This document shows, in pieces, positions 10,880 through 19,333 of a DNA stretch of 64,000 nt; position 1 is the stretch's first letter; every line of letters starts with the position of its first letter. Position numbers and translations under genes: made by a program. Origin of the DNA: UKL13-2 sp044229235 (lineage in GTDB: Bacteria > Pseudomonadota > Gammaproteobacteria > Burkholderiales > Usitatibacteraceae); contig JBGATH010000004.1 of NCBI GenBank assembly GCA_044229235.1, positions 62,001-126,000 of the forward strand, written 5' to 3'. Under the pieces are notes generated by a model. That model saw only the letters and a program-made list of their open reading frames with translations. It did no database searches and was not told the DNA's origin.

Positions 10880-11679
10880 ATGGTGCCCGTCATGACCAGC
10901 CTTCCACTCGACACTTCCGCGCCCGGCCAGAGCGCCGATGTTCCGCTGATCCGCCTGCGTGGCGTGACCAAGGTTTACGGCAGCGGCGACATCGCGTTGA
11001 TGGCGCTCAAAGGCATCGACCTCGACATTCACGCGGGGGAATTTGTCGCCATCATGGGTCCCAGCGGCTCGGGAAAATCGACGGCGATGAACATCATGGG
11101 CTGCCTCGATACCCCCAGCGCCGGCCATTACCTCTTCAAGGGCGTCCATGTGGAAACGCTGTCACGCGACCAGCGCGCCCGCCTGCGCCGGCGTTACCTC
11201 GGTTTTGTGTTCCAGGGTTTCAATTTGCTGGCGCGCACTTCGGCACAGGAAAACGTCGAGCTGCCACTGCTGTATCGCGGCGAATCACCGCCGGTGCGGC
11301 ACAGCGCGGCGGAGAAGGCGCTGCAATCGGTGGGCCTCGGCGGATGGGAGAATCACACGCCGGCGGAACTGTCCGGCGGGCAGCAGCAGCGCGTGGCCAT
11401 CGCCCGCGCCATCGTCACCCAGCCCGCCGTACTGCTGGCCGACGAACCGACCGGCAATCTCGATACGCAGCGCGGACGGGAGATCATGGAACTGCTCTGC
11501 CGTCTGAATACCGAACAGGGCATTACCGTGCTGATGGTGACGCACGAACCGGAGATGGCGGCCTATGCGCGTCGCGTGGTGCGGTTCGTGGATGGCCAGG
11601 TGCAAAGCGATGTCGCCAATCCGGCGTCGCCGCCGGCCCCCGCGATGAACGCCACCCTGGCAGAAGCCGGAACCGGCTG

Positions 11680-11680
<1 letters not shown>
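10880..11680 (+). CDS. MacB-like ABC transporter ATP-binding protein
   Basis: 266 residues from ATG 10880; ATG 10892 four codons later is equally possible, as neither has a good ribosome site. It carries Walker A GPSGSGKST, the Q-loop FVFQGFNLLARTSAQENV, the signature LSGGQQQRVAIARA, Walker B LLADEPTGNLD and the switch His in MVTHEPEMA. This is the LolD/MacB subgroup of ABC ATPases that work with FtsX-like permeases. Here the ATPase and permease are separate genes, unlike E. coli MacB, where they are fused. It overlaps the permease start by TGATG at 11678-11682. Confidence 0.92.
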
Positions 11681-12903
<1,223 letters not shown>

Positions 12904-13056
12904 GCGGCTGCGCGGTGCACGCGTGCGCATTTGCATTCGCGTGTGCGAGGGTTACATTTGTAGGCCAATGGCACCGGCCCCGGCCTTGCTGTCTTCGAAT
13001 TGGACATTGCGCCGCCGCTTCCTGTCCCCATATACCGGGATGAAAGGAGTCCGATC

Positions 13057-13872
13057 ATGAACAACATTCGCCCCGCAGCCGTCGCCGGCGCGTTCTATCC
13101 CGCCGATGCGCGGGTACTGGCAGCCGGCGTTGCCGCGCTGCTGGCGGACGCGGCAGAAGCCAGCTGCACCGCACCGGCAGGCGGCTTGCCGAAGGCCATC
13201 ATTGCGCCGCACGCCGGGTACATCTACTCGGGCCCGGTCGCGGCAAGCATTTATGCGCGGCTGGCCGCATTGCGCGGGCGCATCCGTCGCGTTGTCCTGA
13301 TCGGACCAGCGCATCGCGTGTGGATTCGCGGCGTTGCACTGCCGGGCGCGTCGGCGTTCGCATCGCCCATGGGCAACATTGAAATTGACACCGCCGCGAT
13401 CGCGGCCGTCCGCGATCTTCCGCAGGTCAGCGTGCGCGCGGATGCACACGCCGATGAACATTGCCTGGAAGTGCAGCTGCCGTTCCTGCAAGCGGTGCTG
13501 GGCTCGTTCCGGCTGGTGCCGATGCTGGTCGGCGATGCGACTCCGGACGCGGTGGCCGATGTGCTGGATGCGCTTTGGGGAGGCGATGAGACACTGATCG
13601 TGATCAGCTCGGACCTGTCGCACTACCTTGGCTATCGCGCGGCGCAATCCGCCGATGCCGAAACGGCGCGTTCCATCGTCGCACTCAGGCCGGGGCTTGA
13701 TCATCACCAGGCCTGCGGCGCCACGGCCATCAATGGACTGATTACGCTCGCGCAACGGCGCCGGCTCCAGGTCGAGCAGGTCGATTTGCGAAATTCCGGC
13801 GATACCGCCGGCGATCGTGAACGGGTGGTGGGCTACGGCGCGTTCGCATTCAGCGAGACCGGCCATGACTGA
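13057..13872 (+). CDS. AmmeMemoRadiSam system protein B (MEMO1 family)
   Basis: 271 residues. The start ATG 13057 has AAAGGAGT 6 bases upstream. MEMO-family signs: RPAAVAGAFYPAD near the N-terminus, IIAPHAGYIYSGPVAASIYARL, IGPAHRVWIRGVALPG, DEHCLEVQLPFLQAVLG, and ISSDLSHYLGY. The histidines in PHAGY, GPAH, DEH and DLSH are the conserved putative metal-site residues. It overlaps the AMMECR1-like gene by 8 bases. The three proteins of this set occur together in many prokaryotes, but the pathway remains poorly defined. Confidence 0.92.
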   Translation: MNNIRPAAVAGAFYPADARVLAAGVAALLADAAEASCTAPAGGLPKAIIAPHAGYIYSGPVAASIYARLAALRGRIRRVVLIGPAHRVWIRGVALPGASAFASPMGNIEIDTAAIAAVRDLPQVSVRADAHADEHCLEVQLPFLQAVLGSFRLVPMLVGDATPDAVADVLDALWGGDETLIVISSDLSHYLGYRAAQSADAETARSIVALRPGLDHHQACGATAINGLITLAQRRRLQVEQVDLRNSGDTAGDRERVVGYGAFAFSETGHD

Positions 13873-14425
13873 TCGCGGCCGGATGGTACTGGATTTTGCC
13901 CGCGGCGCAATCGAGCAGGCGCTCGGCGTCGGGTCTGCGCGCACGCACCCCGATGCGCCGTGGCTGCAAGCGCACGGCAGCTGTTTTGTCACCCTGCATC
14001 GCGATGGCGATTTGCGGGGCTGTATCGGCTCGCTCGAGCCATACCGGCCGCTCGCCGAAGACATCGCGGGCAATGCCATCGCTGCGGCGCTGCATGACCG
14101 GCGCTTTCCGCCGGTCGAAGCATCGGAGCTGAACGCGCTCGAGGTGGAAGTATCGCTGCTGACGCCATCCGAACCCTTGCCGTGTGGCGACGAGAGCGAC
14201 GCACTGCGCAAGCTGCGCCCCGGCGTTGATGGCGTGGTGATTGAATTCGGCACGCATCGCGCGACCTTCCTGCCGCAGGTCTGGGAGAGCTTGCCCGAGC
14301 CGTTGCTGTTCCTGCGCGAGTTGAAGCGCAAGGCGGGACTGCCGGCCGATTTCTGGCACCCCGGGTTGCGGATTTCGCGCTATGGCGTCGAGAAATATAG
14401 CGAACGAGCCGGTGTCCATGAATGA
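13865..14425 (+). CDS. AmmeMemoRadiSam system protein A (AMMECR1 family)
   Basis: 186 residues. The AMMECR1 hallmark is LRGCIGSLEPYRPLAEDIAGNAIAA, with the strictly conserved LRGCIG motif. Further support comes from DRRFPPVEASELNALEVEVSLLTP and the C-terminal ATFLPQVWESLPEPLLFLRELKRKAGL. Start ATG 13865 lies inside the end of the MEMO-like gene. It overlaps the radical SAM gene by 8 bases, so the three genes are translated from one message. Activity is not established for the family. Confidence 0.92.
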   Translation: MTDRGRMVLDFARGAIEQALGVGSARTHPDAPWLQAHGSCFVTLHRDGDLRGCIGSLEPYRPLAEDIAGNAIAAALHDRRFPPVEASELNALEVEVSLLTPSEPLPCGDESDALRKLRPGVDGVVIEFGTHRATFLPQVWESLPEPLLFLRELKRKAGLPADFWHPGLRISRYGVEKYSERAGVHE

Positions 14426-15419
14426 CATGACGCTCGACCCCATCGAGGGATCACTGCATCCGGGCCGCTGGTGGCAGCGCCTCGCCGACGGCCGCATCCA
14501 GTGCGACCTGTGCCCGCGCGAGTGCAAGCTGCATGAAGGCCAGCGCGGTGCCTGCTTCGTGCGCGCGCGGCACGACGATGCCATGGTGCTGACCACCTAC
14601 GGGCGCTCGTCGGGCTTTTGCATCGATCCGATCGAGAAAAAGCCGCTGAATCATTTTTATCCCGGCTCGTCGGTGTTTTCGTTCGGCACCGCCGGCTGCA
14701 ACCTTGCCTGCAAGTTCTGCCAGAACTGGGATATCTCCAAGTCGCGCGACATGGACCGGCTGATGGACCAGGCGTCGCCCGAGCAGATCGCCGCCGCGGC
14801 TGCCCGCGCCGGATCGAAGAGCGTGGCCTTCACCTACAACGATCCGGTCATCTTCGCCGAATACGCAATGGACGTGGCGGATGCCTGCCATGCGCAGGGC
14901 ATACAGACGGTGGCCGTTACCGCGGGCTATATTTCGCCGCTGGCACGCCGCGAGTTCTACGCCAAGATGGACGCGGCCAATGTCGACCTGAAGGCGTTCA
15001 CCGAGTCGTTCTACCGCAGGCTTACCGGTTCCGAACTAGCGCCGGTGCTCGACACGCTGGCTTATCTGAAGCACGAAACCAACGTCTGGTTCGAGATCAC
15101 CACGCTGTTGATTCCCGGCGAAAACGATTCAGATGCGGAAATCACCGCCATGTCGAAGTGGATCGCAACGGAGCTGGGCGGTGATGTACCGCTGCATTTC
15201 ACCGCCTTCCATCCGGATTTCAAGATGGGCGCCATCCCGGCGACGCCGCCGGCGACGCTGACGCGGGCGCGGCGCATCGCGCAAGATGCGGGCATCCGCT
15301 ACGTTTTCTGCGTACTCTCGTACGCGTCCGCTATTCCTCGCGCAATGCACTGCGCTCTGGCGCTCGCAGGCGCGAAGCAATGCTTCGCGAAACCCCTGCT
15401 CACGTGGCCCGAACTTTGA
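14418..15419 (+). CDS. AmmeMemoRadiSam radical SAM enzyme with an abnormal C-terminus
   Basis: 333 residues. The N-terminal CDLCPRECKLHEGQRGACFVR and the radical SAM cluster motif CNLACKFCQNW (CxxxCxxC) are intact, followed by SVAFTYNDPVIFAEY and LIPGENDSD. The normal family match runs to about residue 295 (ARRIAQDAGIRYVF). From about base 15304 the reading frame continues into about 38 residues unlike the family, where I would expect the conserved VHD region and a Cys-containing tail. The 3' end thus looks replaced or deleted; the iron-sulfur core is untouched. The tail DNA contains GCGAAGCAATGCTTCGCG, a palindrome, which hints at a repeat insertion. Confidence 0.85.
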   Translation: MNDMTLDPIEGSLHPGRWWQRLADGRIQCDLCPRECKLHEGQRGACFVRARHDDAMVLTTYGRSSGFCIDPIEKKPLNHFYPGSSVFSFGTAGCNLACKFCQNWDISKSRDMDRLMDQASPEQIAAAAARAGSKSVAFTYNDPVIFAEYAMDVADACHAQGIQTVAVTAGYISPLARREFYAKMDAANVDLKAFTESFYRRLTGSELAPVLDTLAYLKHETNVWFEITTLLIPGENDSDAEITAMSKWIATELGGDVPLHFTAFHPDFKMGAIPATPPATLTRARRIAQDAGIRYVFCVLSYASAIPRAMHCALALAGAKQCFAKPLLTWPEL

Positions 15420-15455
15420 CCGCTCGCTACGGTTTCTAGAAGTTCCCGAAGGCGC

Positions 15456-15512
15456 AAACACCAGCACTGGCGCGGCGTTCCAGGCATTTTCGGCCTGGAA
15501 GGCGCGCCAAAT
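15456..15512. repeat. palindromic repeat R4
   Basis: AAACACCAGCACTGGCGCGG at 15456 is followed by TTCCAGGCATTTTCGGCCTGGAA and GGCGCGCCAAATGGCG. It lies between the converging radical SAM and HPF-like genes, at the 3' end of both. Confidence 0.8.
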
Positions 15513-15519
15513 GGCGATC

Positions 15520-16002
15520 TCAATACTGCTCGACCCCTTCTATCACCCGTTCGGGGTCCGGACGGCGCGCGGCGCCGCTGAGCAGTGCGACCGCTTCATC
15601 TTCCTCCATGGCCGGCGCGGTGTCGGCAAGCAGCTTGTCGAATTCGGCGGCTGCCGAATCCCGCGATTCATCGCCACCGATGGCGATGCTTTCTGCAAGG
15701 CGCCGCTTGTTGATCGCCCTGTCCAGCTGGTGCCGCAGTGCGCCGATCGCATTGCGCAGGGCAATGTAAGCATCTTCGTGATTGGTGTTGGCGATCAGTT
15801 CTTCGCCGCGAATGCGCACGCCGATGGCGACGCGGAAATGGCGTCCCTGATGCTGGTGGCGGTCGACCTGGTCGACGGTGGCATCGCAATCGATGATCTC
15901 CGGATAGAGCCGGCCGAGCTTGGCGAATTTTTCGCGAATCTTCACTTCAAGGGCGGCTGATGCCGGCATGTGACGAAAGGTGATGCGATTGGGTGTTTTC
16001 AT
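15520..16002 (-). CDS. HPF/RaiA-family ribosome-associated protein
   Basis: 160 residues. The first 100 residues fit the ribosome hibernation factor fold: ITFRHMPASAALEVKIREKFAKLGRLYPEI, a strand DCDATVDQV, then the second strand pair with FRVAIGVRI, and a final helix DAYIALRNAIGALRHQLDRAINKRR. Residues 105-160 form an acidic, Ala-rich tail that does not match the dimerisation domain of long HPF. AAGGAT precedes the ATG. It may bind idle ribosomes, but it is a divergent member and could serve another purpose. Confidence 0.75.
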   Translation of the reverse strand: MKTPNRITFRHMPASAALEVKIREKFAKLGRLYPEIIDCDATVDQVDRHQHQGRHFRVAIGVRIRGEELIANTNHEDAYIALRNAIGALRHQLDRAINKRRLAESIAIGGDESRDSAAAEFDKLLADTAPAMEEDEAVALLSGAARRPDPERVIEGVEQY

Positions 16003-16171
16003 GATCCTTGTCTCCGTAGCCGCAATGTCCTGCGCGGCAATTCCAGACTAGTCCGTTGATGTGGCGCTGCATTGCGTTTGGTCAAACGCTGGCGCGGTGA
16101 TCGCCACGTTGCGCGATGAGGTGTTGCCGCCGGTGCGCCCGGCACCGCTCAGACTGAAACCCGGCTGCGGT

Positions 16172-17344
16172 CTAGTTCTCGCCCAGCGACAACTGGTCGT
16201 CGCCGACGCTGGGCACCAGCGAGGGACGGCCGACGATAAGCGGATCGACGGGGCCGATGGCCATTACATCGCGCTTGTCGTAGGGCATGCGATGCAGCAG
16301 GTAGCGCAAGGCGTTGAGGCGTGCGCGCTTCTTGCAGTCGGACTTGATCACCGTCCAGGGCGCATCCGAGGTGTCGCAGTGGATGAACATGGCTTCCTTG
16401 GCGCGGGTGTATTCGTTCCATTTGTCGAGCGACGCCTTGTCGATGGGCGACAGCTTCCACTGCTTCAGCGGATGCGCCTCGCGCTCCTTGAAGCGGCGGC
16501 GCTGTTCGCCGCGGCTCACCGAAAACCAGAATTTGAAAAGGTGCACGCCGGAGCGCACCAGCTGGCGCTCAAACTCGGGAGCCTGCCGCAGGAATTCCTC
16601 GTACTCCTGTTCCTTGCAAAAACCCATGACGCGCTCGACCCCGGCGCGGTTGTACCAGCTGCGATCAAACAGCACGATCTCGCCGCGCGTTGGCAGGTGC
16701 TCGATGTAGCGCTGGAAATACCATTGGCCCAGTTCGACTTCGCTGGGCTTTTCCAGGGCAACCACGCGCGCGCCGCGGGGATTGAGGTGCTCCATGAAGC
16801 GCTTGATTGCGCCGCCCTTGCCGGCGGCATCGCGGCCTTCAAACAGAATCACCACGCGCTGGCCGGTTTCCTTCACCCAGGCCTGCAGCTTGAGCAGTTC
16901 CACCTGCAGCCGGTATTTCTGTTTCTCGTAGCTGCGCCGTGACATCAGGTTGCGATACGGATAGGCTCCTTCGCGCCAGCCGGCACTGAGTTCGCGATCG
17001 GGGTCGTTGCCGTTGTCAACAGGTTCGCGCGCGAACAGCGTGCGTCGCAATGCCTTGACTTCATCCGGAGAGGCGCCGGCGATGAGCGCCTGCAATTGAC
17101 GCAGCGTCTCGCTGGCCGGCGTCTCGGTTTGCGGATGCGCCAGCAAGTCGGCCATGACCATTTGCTGCACCGTGCGGGCGGTGCTGGTGCGGCGCGCCAC
17201 GCGATCGGCCTCGGCGGCCCGCGGCCCGGGTGTGGTCAAGGTATCGCCGGCGGCGACGCGCCTGACGCGCTCGGCAGGCTCGGTGGCCGCCTTGCGGGTG
17301 GTTGGTGATTTGCGCGTGGCGCCCCTGTTTGCAGTGTTTGGCAT
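16172..17344 (-). CDS. ppk2: polyphosphate kinase 2 family protein
   Basis: 390 residues from ATG 17344. The kinase core (about 130-365) has Walker A GRDAAGKGGAIKRF, LNPRGARVVALEKPSEVELGQWYFQRYI, Walker B with lid FDRSWYNRAGVERVMGFC, FKFWFSVSRGEQRRRF and PLKQWKLSPID. PPK2 enzymes move phosphate between polyphosphate and nucleotides. Residues 1-120 are a Thr-, Arg- and Ala-rich extension not needed for the core fold, and part of it is shared with some long PPK2 proteins. It is divergent from the Bug receptor gene across 158 bases. Confidence 0.92.
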   Translation of the reverse strand: MPNTANRGATRKSPTTRKAATEPAERVRRVAAGDTLTTPGPRAAEADRVARRTSTARTVQQMVMADLLAHPQTETPASETLRQLQALIAGASPDEVKALRRTLFAREPVDNGNDPDRELSAGWREGAYPYRNLMSRRSYEKQKYRLQVELLKLQAWVKETGQRVVILFEGRDAAGKGGAIKRFMEHLNPRGARVVALEKPSEVELGQWYFQRYIEHLPTRGEIVLFDRSWYNRAGVERVMGFCKEQEYEEFLRQAPEFERQLVRSGVHLFKFWFSVSRGEQRRRFKEREAHPLKQWKLSPIDKASLDKWNEYTRAKEAMFIHCDTSDAPWTVIKSDCKKRARLNALRYLLHRMPYDKRDVMAIGPVDPLIVGRPSLVPSVGDDQLSLGEN

Positions 17345-17502
17345 GCCAGCCCCGATGAATACGCGAGATGCGCAAGTTTCATATTGAAGCTGTGCGTGGA
17401 TCGCGCTTTGACCCACGTCAAAAATGCGCGGGTCGGCGCCATTGTCATGCCACGGAAAAATTCGTTGCGACATAATCAAGGCCTGACCAGGGGGAAAACA
17501 CG

Positions 17503-18480
17503 ATGAACAGAAAAGTACGCGGCTGCATGGCCGCACTCGTTGCATTGCTGATGGTGGCTGCCGCGCCGGCGGCCTAAGCGCAGGCCTGGCCGAACAAACC
17601 GGTGAAACTGATCGTGCCGTTTCCACCAGGAGGCGGCACCGACGCTTTCGCCCGCCCGCTTGCCGCGCAGCTGTCGAAACAACTCGGCCAGCAATTCATC
17701 ATCGACAGCCGCGGCGGCGCGGGCGGCAATATCGGCGCGGAGCTGGCGGCCAAATCGCCCAACGACGGCTACACCTTTCTGCTCGGGGCGGTGCACCACA
17801 CCGTTGCCGTCAGCGTCTACAAGAAGCTCGCCTACGACCTCGAAAAGGACCTGGTTCCGGTTACCGGCGTCGGCTATGTTCCCGACGTGCTGGTGGTGGG
17901 CAGCAAGTTCGCGCCTAACAGCATCCGCGAGCTGATTGCCTATTCGAAAGCCAACCCGGGCAAGGTCAATTACGGCTCATCGGGCAACGGCACCACGCGC
18001 CATCTTGCCGGGGAGATATTCAATTCAATGACCGGCACCAGCATGGTTCATGTGCCGTACAAGGGCTCGGGTCCGGCGATGCTGGCGCTGCTGGGCAACG
18101 AGATCGACCTGATCTTCGAAGGGCTGGGCAGCGCCTCGCCGCACATCCGCGGCGGCAAGATCCGCGCGCTGGCCGTGACCTCGCCCAAGCGCTCACCCGC
18201 TTTCCCCGATGTGCCGACCATGGCCGAGGCTGGCGTGCCGGGATTCGAGTCGATTTCCTGGTACGGGCTGTGGGCGCCGGCCGGCACGCCGAAGGACGTC
18301 ATCCAGAAGCTGCAGGCCGAGACCGCCCTGGCGCTGGCCACGCCGGAACTCAAAGCCATCTGGGCCCTGCAGGGGGCCGAACCGGGCGGCGAATCGTCCG
18401 AGCAGTTCGCCAGGCACGTGAAAGCCGAGATCGAGAAGTGGGGCAAGGTGGTGAAGGCAAATAACATCACCGTCGAATGA
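17503..18480 (+). pseudogene. Bug-family tripartite tricarboxylate receptor, broken by a stop codon in the signal peptide
   Basis: The gene begins at ATG 17503 with GGGGG about 10 bases upstream and a normal signal peptide (MNRKVRGCMAALVALLMVAA). An in-frame TAA at 17575-17577 interrupts it exactly where the cleavage region (AA-x-AQA) should be. The rest, in the same frame to TGA 18480, is a complete Bug protein: AWPNKPVKLIVPFPPGGGTD, DSRGGAGGNIGAELAAK, YSKANPGKVNYGSSGNGTTRH, VPYKGSGPAMLALLG and PTMAEAGVPGFES. A GTG at 17602 could start translation but would give a cytoplasmic protein without an export signal. It is either a recent nonsense mutation or a sequence error. Confidence 0.85.
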
Positions 18481-18515
18481 TGCCGCAGGACGGATTGGCA
18501 TCGCCCCCATCCCAA

Positions 18516-18539
18516 CCTTCCCCCGTCGCCGGGGGAAGG
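18516..18539. repeat. short inverted repeat after the Bug gene
   Basis: CCTTCCCCC (18516-18524) and GGGGGAAGG (18531-18539) form a 9-bp stem with a 6-base loop. It sits between the converging Bug and DUF3293 genes. No T-run follows on either strand, so it is not clearly an intrinsic terminator. It resembles the arms of the larger repeat at 22720-22857. Confidence 0.6.
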
Positions 18540-18578
18540 GCCGTTCAGAGGTGGTCAGGCAGTTCGTAGCAGATTGAA

Positions 18579-19046
18579 CTACCCAAGCAGCAGCAGGCGG
18601 GGCGTGACATCCGCGCCCGACCAGACAATCGCGTTCTGCTCAAAGTCGCTGCCGATGCCGCGCGCCTGTGCCTCGTTCATGCCCAACACCAGTACGCTGG
18701 TTTCGCGCCAATCGCCTTCCGGGCTGCGGCCTTCGCCTTCCTGCCAGGCGAAGCCGGCACTGCGCAAGGTGGAAAGCAGGCGGTGGTGGCGAGCGATGTT
18801 TTCCGCCAGCGGCAAGGCGCGCCCGCCGGGATTCCACGCGGTGATGTAGGCACTGCAACTGACGCCGCGCAGGCGATGAATCTTCAGCAGCATCTCGCTG
18901 CGCACATCGATGCGCAGGATGGTTTCGCTGCCCTGGAATGGCACGCAGTAGTGCGCGCGCCGATAAAGCGCCACCAGATCGGTCGGTAGCGCGGCCACGC
19001 TCTCGCTGGTCGCCAGTTCGTCGGGGCAGTAGTGTGCTTCAAACAT
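18579..19046 (-). CDS. DUF3293-family protein
   Basis: 155 residues, soluble. The pattern ILRIDVRSEMLLKIHR, then SAYITAWNPGGRALPLAENIARH, LLSTLRSAGFAWQEGEGR, and ESVLVLGM-like ETSVLVLGMNEAQARGIGSDFEQNAIVW matches DUF3293 proteins, whose role is unknown. AGGAGA lies 6 bases before the ATG. It has its own leader of about 290 bases after the SulP gene, which holds a structured segment with a terminator (19156-19257). Confidence 0.8.
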   Translation of the reverse strand: MFEAHYCPDELATSESVAALPTDLVALYRRAHYCVPFQGSETILRIDVRSEMLLKIHRLRGVSCSAYITAWNPGGRALPLAENIARHHRLLSTLRSAGFAWQEGEGRSPEGDWRETSVLVLGMNEAQARGIGSDFEQNAIVWSGADVTPRLLLLG

Positions 19047-19155
19047 CTCGTTCTCCTTTTTAGCGATTCGGCGACATGCCGGGGCCGCAATACGGAATCA
19101 ACTTCCCCGGCCCGTGAGGTGGGCCCGCCCGCCACGCAACGCCTGAGCGTGGACG

Positions 19156-19179
19156 AAAAAAAACCTCCGTCGAGGAGGT
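19156..19179 (-). terminator. rho-independent terminator (minus strand)
   Basis: Read on the minus strand, ACCTCC-TCGAC-GGAGGT is followed directly by eight T residues. It would end transcripts from the SulP gene, or attenuate transcripts entering the DUF3293 gene 110 bases further on. Confidence 0.8.
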
Positions 19180-19180
19180 G

Positions 19181-19257
19181 GACGCCCGCTGGATTGCTCG
19201 CTGTGGAGCCGCATCGTTTTGCCACCTTGCCCGGGCGGGCAGGTTGGCGTGGGCGTC
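19181..19257 (-). ncRNA. candidate structured RNA or attenuator leader
   Basis: On the minus strand GACGCCC (19257-19251) pairs with GGGCGTC (19187-19181). Inside, GCCAACCTGCCC (19248-19237) pairs with GGGCAAGGTGGC (19232-19221) at 10 of 12 positions. A third part, 19220-19188, contains GCGGCTCCACAGCGAGC. The intrinsic terminator follows at once. The arrangement is that of a small RNA or a terminator-type riboswitch. I do not recognise the family; it lacks the SRP RNA and 6S RNA signatures. Confidence 0.4.
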
Positions 19258-19333
19258 AACCCATCTCGAAATGCAGCCTGTAATTTAGCGTTTTGCGCGC
19301 CGGGCGTCAACGTTGCACGTGCGCCGAACGCGG

